Numbered from the stretch's first letter, positions 17,743 through 25,189 are shown. The stretch: 64,000 nucleotides of DNA from Halobacteriovorax sp. (GCA_002720865.1 PBIO01000014.1:1177793-1241792); one strand, 5' to 3'. The notes: generated by a model not told the origin, from the letters alone. Numbers and translations are program-made.

Positions 17743-18191
17743 TTGATTTCTCTATATTCCGCTTCTATGGTTTCACCTTGCTCAACATGTGAATGAGAGA
17801 AAGACTCTCGAGTAAACGGTCTTCCTCCAGTTCTAACCACTCTAACCTGTGTATTTAAAAGTGACTTCTCTCCGGTCTCACCTGAGATGGCCACAAGCCA
17901 CGCTATAACAACTAAGACAGGATTGTTCTCCCAATAGGAAAGAGTCGCAAGTGTGGCCACAAGAATCCTTGGGGCAAAGAAAAAGCCTAACCACCAAAAT
18001 AGTCCTCCAAAAGCCACGTTTGAAAATAATAAAGTCAGGCGAGGGAAGAGGGTTATAAAAATTAGAAAGAAAACCCCATGGTTTTGCCAAAAGATTGCAT
18101 TCCTAAACTCAACTTCTGTTGAGTTCATTAAAAGGGTAGTGGCTCCGGTAATGGCCAAGAAAATAATAGCAATCTTCATAATAGTATTCAT
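17739..18191 (-). CDS. Small membrane protein of unknown function
   Basis: Protein of 150 residues with an N-terminal hydrophobic helix (about 5-20) and two to three further hydrophobic segments (about 38-110), followed by a hydrophilic tail rich in Arg and Glu. It may span the membrane four times, with the tail in the cytoplasm. The ATG at 18191 is the first possible start; MKIAIIF four codons later is an alternative. Translationally coupled to the DUF2288-like gene through an ATGA overlap. No family recognised. Confidence 0.6.
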   Translation of the reverse strand: MNTIMKIAIIFLAITGATTLLMNSTEVEFRNAIFWQNHGVFFLIFITLFPRLTLLFSNVAFGGLFWWLGFFFAPRILVATLATLSYWENNPVLVVIAWLVAISGETGEKSLLNTQVRVVRTGGRPFTRESFSHSHVEQGETIEAEYREIK

Positions 18192-18227
18192 GAAGGACTA
18201 TTTAACAAATAATAAGTCATTTTCCAA

Positions 18228-18785
18228 CTAGGCGCGGGAAGTATTATCTTTATCAGGATTGACGAATTCACCTTTAACTATGCGAATTCCGTAATCAATG
18301 GCGGAGAGAGAGCTAATGAGCATTGCAATATGCAGGAGATGACTATTCATCACCCCTGCTTGAAGATAATTGATAAACAGGGCCAATTGTATGGCAATGG
18401 TTAAAGTTCCAAGTCTTCGGTAGGGAATATGATGGAGCACTTCCACTCCATGCTTTGCCATAAGAGTTAGACCCGCCGCTAGAACGACAATATCTTTAGA
18501 GACCAGGAGGAAAAACTTCCAAGCCGGAATCGCACTTGTATAGAATGTGGTTATGGCCACAGAAAGGAGAAGTAGCTTATCGGCAATTGGTCCTAAAGAT
18601 TTTCCAAATTTTGAATGCCAATTAAAATTAAGAACTAAAAAAATATCAATATGAGTAAAGATCACGGCCATGATGAGAAAAAGTCTTATTGAATACGGTG
18701 CGAACGGGTAGTAGGCCGCAATGGCCACTCTTGAGGTGGTCAAAAGATTTGGTATAAATCTATAAGGACTTTCAAAATTCATCAT
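18228..18785 (-). CDS. CDP-alcohol phosphotransferase-like protein with degraded active site
   Basis: Membrane protein of 185 residues that follows the PgsA/PssA-type fold: an N-terminal PYRFIPNLLTTSRVAIA segment and a GKSLGPIADKLLLL segment line up with CDP-alcohol phosphatidyltransferases. Active enzymes carry four metal-binding Asp residues and an AR pair. Here the first Asp position is Thr44, the second is Asp47, the glycine after it is Ile48, the AR pair is Val51-Leu52, the third Asp is Gly65, and the fourth is Asp69. Catalysis as usually described is therefore unlikely. It starts only 15 bases from the divergent amidotransferase-like gene. It may be a non-catalytic membrane protein or have a changed substrate. 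Confidence 0.72.
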   Translation of the reverse strand: MMNFESPYRFIPNLLTTSRVAIAAYYPFAPYSIRLFLIMAVIFTHIDIFLVLNFNWHSKFGKSLGPIADKLLLLSVAITTFYTSAIPAWKFFLLVSKDIVVLAAGLTLMAKHGVEVLHHIPYRRLGTLTIAIQLALFINYLQAGVMNSHLLHIAMLISSLSAIDYGIRIVKGEFVNPDKDNTSRA

Positions 18786-18800
18786 GATATTAATAGTTTA

Positions 18801-19550
18801 ATGGATAGTTTAAATAAAGATAGAGAGGGGCTAAAAATTCTCCTCATCCAGATTCGTGAAGACCCTACAGTTAGGGAGGAAGAGCATCAAAGCTTTGCAG
18901 ATTATTCTGGAGTAGATAAGTCTCAAATTGAAATTCTAGATGTCTTTGAGAAACCAATCTTCTCAAAAGAGGTTCTAAAAGGCATTGATGCGGTTTTTAT
19001 TGGGGGAGCAAGTGAAGCCTCTGTTTTAGAACCAGGAAAATACATTTTTATTTCTTCTTGTATAGAGCTGATTAAGGATTTAATTGACCAAAAAATTCCG
19101 ACGTTTGCCTCTTGCTTTGGCTTTCAGCTGGCCGTTTTAGCACTAGGTGGAGAAATTATAAGAGATACTGATAATTTTGAAATGGGAACTCTGCCTATCA
19201 GCCTTACTGATAGAGCTAAGAGTGATCCAATTTTTAGGAATACTCCATCAGGCTTTAGGGCCGTGTCTGTTCATCAAGAAAAAGCTATTGAACTTCCTTC
19301 AGGATGCGAGCTATTGGCCTATACAGATGAATGCCTTCATTCTTTTAAAGTTGAGAATGCTCCTTTTTGGACATTTCAGTTTCACCCAGAGCTCGACCGA
19401 ACTAGGCTAATGCAAAGGTTAAGCGTTTATAAAGAAAAATATACTGAAGACCCGGCTCACCTGAACAATATCTTGGATTCTATTCAAGAAACTCCTGAGT
19501 CAAATCTTTTGGTTAAAAATTTTGTGGATAATATTCTTTTAGGAAAATAA
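18801..19550 (+). CDS. Class I glutamine amidotransferase-like protein
   Basis: Cytoplasmic protein of 249 residues with a class I GATase fold. The nucleophile elbow is seen as ASCFGFQLAVLALGG with Cys105, and the His-Glu of the triad as FQFHPELDRT near residues 197-199. Such standalone proteins (GuaA-N-like, GATase1_2) transfer or hydrolyse glutamine amide groups; the partner or acceptor is not evident here. The start is 15 bases from the divergent CDP-alcohol phosphotransferase-like gene. The last codons run into a terminator that serves the opposite strand. Confidence 0.85.
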   Translation: MDSLNKDREGLKILLIQIREDPTVREEEHQSFADYSGVDKSQIEILDVFEKPIFSKEVLKGIDAVFIGGASEASVLEPGKYIFISSCIELIKDLIDQKIPTFASCFGFQLAVLALGGEIIRDTDNFEMGTLPISLTDRAKSDPIFRNTPSGFRAVSVHQEKAIELPSGCELLAYTDECLHSFKVENAPFWTFQFHPELDRTRLMQRLSVYKEKYTEDPAHLNNILDSIQETPESNLLVKNFVDNILLGK

Positions 19551-19600
19551 AAAAAGGACCCGCGACATTTAACTGGGAGATTGAATCTCACAGGTCCTTT
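19544..19600 (-). terminator. Intrinsic terminator, mainly leftward
   Basis: AAAGGACC (19553-19560) pairs with GGTCCTTT (19593-19600), with a smaller inner stem GAGATT/AATCTC in the loop. On the minus strand the stem is followed by TTTTTTATTTT, so it ends the gene that stops at 19607. On the plus strand CTTTAAG follows, so it may also weakly end the gene stopping at 19550. Confidence 0.7.
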
Positions 19601-19606
19601 AAGAGC

Positions 19607-20152
19607 TTACGCTCCGTAGTCAAAATCAACAGTAACAGCTCTGCCTTTTGAATCATCGATGATGATGCTTGTGCAAACATCCACGCTCCAAACATTTTCA
19701 CAGGCCGTATATTTCATACCTTTAGGAGTTTTGTTTTTTACAAAGTTATCGATCATCAAAATATTTTGATCGAAGTCCATGACTTCTTGATGATCGTCGT
19801 CGTCATTAAAAAGATGCATATATTCGCTATCTGAGTATTCATCACTTTTAAAGCGAGAAACGCACTCTGAGATCGAGAGTTCTTCAGGGCAGACATAGCC
19901 AATATTGCCCTTCTCATTTTGAACAAGATAATTAACCACAGCCTTTAGGTTTCTATATTGTGAACCCTTTAGCACTTTAAAATATCTAACAGAGCTGATC
20001 CCTCCGAAGTCGGCCTGATTCCGGCCAAACTCATAATTTTCTTCCACTGCCGTATGGATACGGGATGGAACCTTCAGTCGTTTGATTTGAGTGCTGCTTG
20101 CCATAGCAGTGATTGAGGATACGGCGATTAAGCTGATGATTAATTTCTTCAT
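19607..20152 (-). CDS. Small exported protein of unknown function
   Basis: Protein of 181 residues with a clear signal peptide (MKKLIISLIAVSSITAMASS). The mature part is acidic, with a DDDD stretch near residue 118 and four Cys (about 91, 97, 153, 159) that could form disulfides. No family is recognised. It stands alone, with a good promoter upstream and a terminator directly downstream, so it is probably a single-gene transcript. Confidence 0.68.
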   Translation of the reverse strand: MKKLIISLIAVSSITAMASSTQIKRLKVPSRIHTAVEENYEFGRNQADFGGISSVRYFKVLKGSQYRNLKAVVNYLVQNEKGNIGYVCPEELSISECVSRFKSDEYSDSEYMHLFNDDDDHQEVMDFDQNILMIDNFVKNKTPKGMKYTACENVWSVDVCTSIIIDDSKGRAVTVDFDYGA

Positions 20153-20191
20153 TTCTTTCTCCCAGAGTGTGTGTGCGTCTTGCGCATGGCA

Positions 20192-20220
20192 CTTATAGCC
20201 TAGGATCAGATTTTGAACAA
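20192..20220 (-). promoter_or_regulatory. Sigma-70-type promoter
   Basis: On the minus strand TTGTTC (20220-20215) and TATAAG (20197-20192) are separated by 17 bases. Transcription would start about 30 bases before the ATG of the exported protein at 20152. Read by eye against the -35/-10 consensus. Confidence 0.5.
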
Positions 20221-20258
20221 TTATAATAGTTTGATTTCTTCTATCTATTAATTAGATG

Positions 20259-21506
20259 CTACGGAAGGATGATTACTTCTCCGCGGGCCTCTAAGTCTTT
20301 GAGAACACGGTAGTGACTTTCACTAAAGGAATCGAGGTCATTTTGCTTTATAGCTGGAAGTAGTTTCTTCTCTCTCATCTTAGCCAAATGCTTTTTTAAG
20401 AGAGTTGGGGTCTTGGAGACTAATTCGTCTGGGCTTAGAACAACAGTGTTAGAGCTGTTCATCGTAGAGCTAAGATATTCTTGGAAACCTTTTCTTCCGT
20501 TTTTCCCCGTTAGGACCACATGGTCACCCTTTCTTAGCTTTGACCTAAGATGGCTTATGGCCCGTTTTTTATTACCGTCAAACTTTGCTAGAAGCTCAGG
20601 CCAATTGACCATTCTTAAATTTAAATATTGGGATGAGCTTGGGTTATAAGAGCCGTCTTCAAAAGCTAAGACATTCTTTCTAAAAAAGAGATCTTTTCCT
20701 GTTAGGGATTTTCCCGTTGGATCAAAAATAACAAAATCCGCAAATTTCTTATCGACGAGATCTACAGTAGGGATACCTACCTTTCTCATTCCCTTTGACC
20801 ACTCTATACTATCAAGTGAAATAGTTTTCTTTTTTACTCCATCCAGTAAAGATTCAATAAGGTCGTCACCAGCGGGAATCTTCTGACCTGAAAAAAGATA
20901 GTGAATGAGATTAACTCCAAGTTTACCTAGCTCAGAATGTTGCTGTTCTAAACTTGTCTTACCAAAATTAAGATGAATTTTTATTTCCTGAAATGCGCCC
21001 CTGGGGTTTCCAAGGTCTGCAAACTTTATCCCTAGCCAACCATGTCCTGAACCGTCGACATTAGAAGTGACAGTATTTGCAATTGAAAAAACTTTTACAC
21101 CTCTTTTATATTCACTTTTATGTTCTAAAATGGTGGTAAATTCTTTTTCTAGCATTTGATCTAATCGTTGTTCGCTAACGTAACGAACTCCGCCTCCGTA
21201 AAGACGATCAGACTCCTCTTTGCCATAAGCTGAGATAGTTTTTACTACGGTCTCACTTGCTCTTTTGGCTTCAAAGAATTTAGCTGAAATTCCTTGACCA
21301 GCCCCGATTTCAGCAAAGCTTCCTTTAACGGAACCTTCCATATCATTTATGGACCTGGCCTTTTGGACAGGTGAGAGCTTTCGTGAATTTCTTAGAATGA
21401 CCTCGACACTTTCCGTGCAAGAGATCTGACTTGCGGGCAGGCGTGAGCTCTGATGGGCACAGGAAATTAAACTAAAAAATAGACTTAGATAAACGATGAC
21501 TCTCAC
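20259..21506 (-). CDS. Lipoprotein form of a large uncharacterised bacterial family
   Basis: Protein of 415 residues if it starts at the GTG at 21506. That start gives a lipoprotein signal (VRVIVYLSLFFSLISCAHQS) with lipobox LISC; a longer in-frame form lacks this. The body has a strong family look: SFAEIGAGQGISAKFF near the N-terminus, then VKTISAYGKEESDRLYGGG, GHGWLGIKFADLGNP and GKLGVNLIHYLF. I recall these features from a widespread family often labelled nicotinate-nucleotide adenylyltransferase or TonB-dependent receptor in databases. Neither label fits visible motifs, so I treat the function as unknown. A lipid anchor would place it in the envelope. Confidence 0.6.
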   Translation of the reverse strand: MRVIVYLSLFFSLISCAHQSSRLPASQISCTESVEVILRNSRKLSPVQKARSINDMEGSVKGSFAEIGAGQGISAKFFEAKRASETVVKTISAYGKEESDRLYGGGVRYVSEQRLDQMLEKEFTTILEHKSEYKRGVKVFSIANTVTSNVDGSGHGWLGIKFADLGNPRGAFQEIKIHLNFGKTSLEQQHSELGKLGVNLIHYLFSGQKIPAGDDLIESLLDGVKKKTISLDSIEWSKGMRKVGIPTVDLVDKKFADFVIFDPTGKSLTGKDLFFRKNVLAFEDGSYNPSSSQYLNLRMVNWPELLAKFDGNKKRAISHLRSKLRKGDHVVLTGKNGRKGFQEYLSSTMNSSNTVVLSPDELVSKTPTLLKKHLAKMREKKLLPAIKQNDLDSFSESHYRVLKDLEARGEVIILP

Positions 21507-21632
21507 GTTTAACTTTTCGGTAAATGGGCTGATTTGTTTAGTATGAGAGTAATTTAGTCGGAAAGGTGAGGCGCCGACCCCCCGACGCCTCAACAAAGCA
21601 AAAATCCCCTAAATGCGAACCATTCGGTTCAA

Positions 21633-21904
21633 TTATTTAAATATACGCTTCAAGCCTAGTGGCAATCTTTCAGCCAGTAGGGTTGAAATAATTTGCTGTA
21701 TTCCAAATTCTTTTATTCTTTTATTAGGAAGGCTTACCAAAATCTCCCTTGGCCTCTTAACCTTCGCTATTGTACTTCTTCTCGATTTATCTAAATCTGA
21801 TAAATTAATCACCCCAAATCCCCCACGGTTTCAGCTTCTTCTAACTGTTGAATGTCCTTAGCCGAGAAGGAATGTACACCAAGATGAGCAGTGTCACAAC
21901 GCAC
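21633..21904 (-). pseudogene. Frameshifted remnant of an unrecognised gene
   Basis: Two overlapping minus-strand reading frames join into one 90-residue sequence if one G is restored in a GGGG run near 21815. The first part reads from a GTG at 21904 (VRCDTAHLGVHSFSAKDIQQ) and continues to VGDLG, where a TGA appears. The second frame continues VINLSDLDKSRRS and ends at the TAA at 21633-21635. The 272-base length is one short of a whole number of codons, as expected for a one-base loss. The composition looks like coding sequence. The family is not recognised, and the inverted-repeat element sits just upstream of its 5' end. Confidence 0.35.
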
Positions 21905-21915
21905 TGTGTAATAAT

Positions 21916-21925
21916 GAAAGGTTTA
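21916..21925. repeat. Left copy of 10-bp target-site duplication
   Basis: GAAAGGTTTA here and at 22153-22162. One extra T (21926) separates this copy from the left inverted repeat, so an 11-bp duplication with one mismatch is the alternative reading. Confidence 0.6.
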
Positions 21926-21926
21926 T

Positions 21927-21964
21927 AAACTGACCTACTTGAATGGTGATGAAAAAAGCCAGGT
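21927..21964 (+). repeat. Left terminal inverted repeat of MITE-like element
   Basis: The arm begins AAACTGACCTACT, continues with ATGGTGATGAA at arm positions 17-27, and ends GCCAGGT. The reverse complement of 22115-22152 matches 33 of 38 positions; the five differences are at arm positions 14-16, 28 and 31. Confidence 0.75.
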
Positions 21965-22114
21965 AAGCAAGGAGCTAACAGTTTTTGGTGGTCACTCTAA
22001 GTTTTATCGACGCGCTATAGGGAAGCTGGTTTCTTTTTAGATCAAAATCAGTCCAGTGGGGTTCAAACCTCTATAAATCATCAATTCTAAAGAGATCTTT
22101 GAGTTCGGTTTGAG

Positions 22115-22152
22115 ACCTGGCATTATTCATCACCATGGTAGTAGGTCAGTTT
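22115..22152 (-). repeat. Right terminal inverted repeat of MITE-like element
   Basis: On the minus strand this arm begins AAACTGACCTACT and ends GCCAGGT like the left arm. Its last base abuts the right copy of the direct repeat. Confidence 0.75.
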
Positions 22153-22162
22153 GAAAGGTTTA
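22153..22162. repeat. Right copy of 10-bp target-site duplication
   Basis: GAAAGGTTTA, directly adjacent to the right inverted repeat. Its last three bases are the TAA stop of the minus-strand NADAR gene. Confidence 0.6.
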
Positions 22163-22714
22163 GAGCTTACCGGCCTTAATCTTCTCTCTGATATCAACGA
22201 GCATTATACCTAGTTTGTTTAGACCTGAGCCATCCCCAGCGTCTCCCCAGTACTTATCTCTTTTCGTATGCTCAATGATTGGAGCATTGCCTGTAGAAAG
22301 CAAAAGCTCCTTTAGGTTTTGATGTTGTGTATATTTGGCCACGAGGGCCTTGTACATAATCTGATCTTTAACTTCCTTCCAGTTACCTCTTTTTGGGTAA
22401 TTCTTGTCACGACCACGCTTTGCAGCCTCCTCGGGAGAACCTGCTTGGCGAACGTATTCCTGGAGTTCTTTTTTATCGTATTTATGGGCCTGGTAGTAAT
22501 GTTCACTTGTGCCCCAAAGTTTTCCGTCAACCTTGATAGGGAAAAGAGCAAAATTGGAAAATTCACCATAAGGGTTTTTACGACTATAGAACTTAACTGG
22601 AGAGTTATCTTTGTTCTGAACGATTGGGGTCCAAGTTTTTCCTACTGGTACGTCTCCCGTGCTTGCACAAGAGCCAATGATCAGAGAAATCACGCCTGCT
22701 ATTAGAAATTCCAT
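22160..22714 (-). CDS. NADAR-domain enzyme with lipoprotein signal
   Basis: Protein of 184 residues. The NADAR (YbiA/DUF1768) domain spans about residues 38-180: KFYSRKNPYGEFSNFA, then WGTSEHYYQAHKY, then LLLSTGNAPIIEHTKRDKYWG and DGSGLNKLGIMLVDIRE. NADAR enzymes are N-glycosidases acting on riboflavin-pathway intermediates or on ADP-ribosylated guanine. The oddity is the N-terminus, MEFLIAGVISLIIGSCAS, which has a hydrophobic helix and a lipobox-like IIGSC, so the enzyme may be exported and lipid-anchored. GAGGT precedes the ATG with normal spacing, supporting this start. Immediately downstream is the MITE-like element. Confidence 0.85.
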   Translation of the reverse strand: MEFLIAGVISLIIGSCASTGDVPVGKTWTPIVQNKDNSPVKFYSRKNPYGEFSNFALFPIKVDGKLWGTSEHYYQAHKYDKKELQEYVRQAGSPEEAAKRGRDKNYPKRGNWKEVKDQIMYKALVAKYTQHQNLKELLLSTGNAPIIEHTKRDKYWGDAGDGSGLNKLGIMLVDIREKIKAGKL

Positions 22715-22774
22715 TTTTTACCTCATTTTTGAGGGGGGAAAATATCAGAAAATTTTGGGAAAGAAAAATCAGAT

Positions 22775-22837
22775 GCCGGCCAAATACAGCGCTCAAAAGG
22801 GGTCTATCGCGCATTGAGGGTGCCATATATGGCCGGC
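22775..22837. other. Long-range inverted repeat in intergenic region
   Basis: GCCGGCCA (22775-22782) and TGGCCGGC (22830-22837) are perfect inverted repeats 47 bases apart, with a smaller GCGC/GCGC pair inside. The segment lies in the 270-base gap between the divergent NADAR and hydrolase genes. No T-run follows, so it is not a clear terminator. It could be a structured leader or small RNA. Confidence 0.35.
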
Positions 22838-22985
22838 GGTATGACTCGTGTTATAGCAATTTAATAAAAGAACAGCTTTTTGATGACGAACAAATAGCAG
22901 GCTTAAGCTTTTGAAATCCTTAAATTTACAAATTCTGCGACGATAAATTAAAGTCTGCCTAGCATAACCCGATGAATTTATAGCT

Positions 22986-23774
22986 ATGTTAAAGATTTTA
23001 GACGTTATCTATTTAGGAATGAATCTTCCGAGCCTCAAAAAAGAGGTCGAGGACCAAGAGACTTATCAAAGCTTTACAAAAAAAGTGGTGCGAACAAACG
23101 ATGAGTCATGCGTTTGGATTTGTTTTCCTGGCTGGAACATGCCCATTGAAAGAGCTGAGTCAGTTGGCTTTCTTCCTAATCAAGGGACAAAGATAATTTA
23201 TCAAGGACCCATGAGTGTAATCGGATTGACTCCAAAGCAGACGGAAGAATCCTTAGTAAGATTAAAAAACGATATTTTGATTACTCTCGATAGAGAAGGT
23301 TTATTCAATCGACCCATCAAAATCTTTGGCTTCAGTGCAGGAACTCTTCCGGCCTTTTGGTTGGCCAATCATTTAGAAGTGGCAAAGCTCATTGCTGTAA
23401 GTACTGGCTATAGATTGGGAGAGGGGATTTTTAATTCTTTAATAACTCTAGAGACGAAAAGAGCTCTTTCAAAAGCGGGCTGGAATAAAAATGCATACGA
23501 CACTCGAGTCGCTCCTTTTAATCAAGAAAATAATATTGAAAACTTACCTGAGGGAGAAGTGACAATCTTCGCCGGGAAGCATGATACTTATGTTCCGCAT
23601 GAACATTCAGTAATTATGTTTGAAAAATTAAAAGATGCCGGCAAAAAACCTAAGTTTCACTCTTTTGATTTACTGGATCATGTTTCTATTGCGCTTTATC
23701 TAGGTTGGCTTAATAAAAAAGGAAAGGATCCCTATGAATTAGAAGAGCCTATTGAAGACTCTCTTGCGTCTTAG
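22986..23774 (+). CDS. Alpha/beta-hydrolase fold protein
   Basis: Cytoplasmic protein of 262 residues without signal peptide. A strand-turn VWICFPGWNMPIERAES fits the oxyanion region. The nucleophile elbow is KIFGFSAGTLPAFWLA with Ser117 in G-F-S-A-G. The Asp is in FAGKHDTYVPHEHS near 201 and the His in LLDHVSIALYLG near 233. This gives a complete Ser-Asp-His triad for an esterase, lipase or thioesterase. The substrate is not evident. It is convergent with rlmN, overlapping by 26 bases. Confidence 0.78.
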   Translation: MLKILDVIYLGMNLPSLKKEVEDQETYQSFTKKVVRTNDESCVWICFPGWNMPIERAESVGFLPNQGTKIIYQGPMSVIGLTPKQTEESLVRLKNDILITLDREGLFNRPIKIFGFSAGTLPAFWLANHLEVAKLIAVSTGYRLGEGIFNSLITLETKRALSKAGWNKNAYDTRVAPFNQENNIENLPEGEVTIFAGKHDTYVPHEHSVIMFEKLKDAGKKPKFHSFDLLDHVSIALYLGWLNKKGKDPYELEEPIEDSLAS

Positions 23775-24792
23775 CTTTTAGTTGTCCGCAAGCAGCTAAG
23801 ATTTCATCACCTTTTGTCGTTCTTACCATTGTCATTAGTTTATAAGAAACCAAAATCGATTTAAACCTTATGACATCTTCTGTTGAAGGTTTTTTATAGG
23901 CAGAACCAGGGTAAGGATTAAAGGGAATTAAATTGATCATGGCTTTTTTCCCTAAGAGAATCTTCGCTAATTCATGAGCATCTTCGTCTCGGTCTGTAAG
24001 CCCATTAATGAGTAAGTACTCATAGGTGATAACTTGCCTATGATGAAGTGGAACGGCTTCCAGAACTTCCATTACTTCAGGAAGTGGATAACCTCTATTC
24101 ACAGGAATTAGTTGATCTCTAATTTCTTTAACTGGAGAGTGCAGGCTTAAGGCCAGGTTTACAGGAGGCATTTCATGCCAGCGTTTTAATCCAGGCAGAT
24201 AACCCACAGTCGATAAGGTAATTTGACGTGGGCTTAAAGCGTAGGTCTTCTCGTGTGTCAGAATCTCAAGGGCCCTTTTTACTTCATCAAAATTATGAAG
24301 AGGCTCGCCCATACCCATCATAACAATATTTGGAAGTGGCTCATTACTCTTTTTAGATCGTAAATAGTTTACGGCGTACATATACTGTCCGACGATTTCA
24401 CCGGCCTTTAAGTTTCTTTTTAGTCCCATGGTTCCCGTATAACAAAAGTCGCAGTTCATAGCGCAACCAACTTGAGAGGAAATACATAAGGTATACTTTT
24501 TGTAGAAGGGGATAAGGACGGATTCCACTTTTTCTCCGTCTTCCATTTCCATTAGAAACTTGATGGTGCCATCTTTAGCGGTTTGAGTTGAAGCTGGTTT
24601 GGGTAGCTCTTTTGAGAAGCTCTCTTCTAGATCCTTCAACATCTTTTCGCAAAACTGCGGGAGATAGTTTTCTTTTTCACCATTGAATAAATATCGAAGT
24701 AATACTTCGCCTTGTTTTTGCGAATGACCTCTTGATAAAAGCCATTCATTTAATGATTCGAGGTTATTTCCGTAGAGACTTGGCTTATTCAT
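23749..24792 (-). CDS. rlmN: Dual-specificity RNA methyltransferase RlmN
   Basis: Radical SAM enzyme of 347 residues that methylates C2 of A2503 in 23S rRNA and A37 in some tRNAs. The iron-sulfur motif CAMNCDFC (Cys110, Cys114, Cys117) follows CISSQVG. GMGEPLHNFDEV and LALSLHSPVKEIRDQLIPVN are family motifs. The second catalytic Cys lies in ILAACGQLK near residue 337. Length is normal. It is the last gene of an operon with DCC and HTTM genes; the gap to the DCC gene is one base. Confidence 0.97.
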   Translation of the reverse strand: MNKPSLYGNNLESLNEWLLSRGHSQKQGEVLLRYLFNGEKENYLPQFCEKMLKDLEESFSKELPKPASTQTAKDGTIKFLMEMEDGEKVESVLIPFYKKYTLCISSQVGCAMNCDFCYTGTMGLKRNLKAGEIVGQYMYAVNYLRSKKSNEPLPNIVMMGMGEPLHNFDEVKRALEILTHEKTYALSPRQITLSTVGYLPGLKRWHEMPPVNLALSLHSPVKEIRDQLIPVNRGYPLPEVMEVLEAVPLHHRQVITYEYLLINGLTDRDEDAHELAKILLGKKAMINLIPFNPYPGSAYKKPSTEDVIRFKSILVSYKLMTMVRTTKGDEILAACGQLKAKTQESLQ

Positions 24793-24793
24793 A

Positions 24794-25189
24794 CTAACCT
24801 AAAAAACGGGCTCTTTCTTCAGGAGTTGGTAGACGGCAGCTGTCTTTTTTTCCAAACATAAGATATCGATTGTTTGCTATCCTTTTATAAACAAAGTCTC
24901 TAATGACTTTGGGGAAAATCATTCCAATATATCCTAGAAAGTTCCATGGGAAGGGAAGCTTTTTAATGACCATCAAAACAGCGGTGGATCTAACGTAGAT
25001 TTCCCCATCAATATAAAGAACAAATGTATCGAGATCTCTTGTATATTCTACAGGAAGTTTTTCCTGCGCTGTATTTCCCTGCAAAGAAGCTACAGTAAAC
25101 TGCTCTTTTTCATCCCATCTAAAAAGAAAGTCGATAAAGCCATTACAAAGGCTACAAACGCCGTCAAAAAATAAAATGGGCTTATGCAC
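24794..25189 (-). CDS. DCC family thiol-disulfide oxidoreductase-like protein (DUF393)
   Basis: Protein of 131 residues. The opening PILFFDGVCSLCNGFIDFL carries the DxxCxxC-type signature of DUF393 (YuxK) proteins. An RSTAVLMVIKKLPFPWNFLG segment is also typical. These proteins are thioredoxin-like and often sit next to HTTM membrane proteins, as here: the HTTM gene ends 4 bases upstream. The pair may act together on membrane or exported substrates; the biochemistry is not established. Confidence 0.88.
   Translation of the reverse strand: MHKPILFFDGVCSLCNGFIDFLFRWDEKEQFTVASLQGNTAQEKLPVEYTRDLDTFVLYIDGEIYVRSTAVLMVIKKLPFPWNFLGYIGMIFPKVIRDFVYKRIANNRYLMFGKKDSCRLPTPEERARFLG

Larger units (their letters stand above)
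21926..22152. mobile_element. MITE-like non-autonomous element
   Basis: A 227-bp segment is bounded by 38-bp terminal inverted repeats that match at 33 positions. It is flanked by a 10-bp direct repeat, GAAAGGTTTA, on both sides. It has no reading frame of note. The arrangement is that of a miniature inverted-repeat transposable element with a target-site duplication. It inserted at the 3' end of the NADAR gene: the right copy of the direct repeat contains that gene's TAA stop, so the gene stayed intact. No second copy or transposase is visible in this window. Confidence 0.65.

Noticed and set aside
21613-21861. 82-codon plus-strand frame in the gap near the MITE-like element
   Set aside because: It lies opposite the more protein-like frameshifted remnant, lacks a ribosome-binding site, and shows no motif.
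22060-22069. GGTTCAAACC, like a tRNA T-arm, inside the MITE-like element
   Set aside because: No acceptor, D or anticodon stem can be built around it; the match is a short palindrome.
22729-22914. 61-codon plus-strand frame upstream of the hydrolase gene
   Set aside because: No recognised family and no good start; it overlaps the inverted repeat, so it is mentioned only as a possibility and not annotated as a gene.
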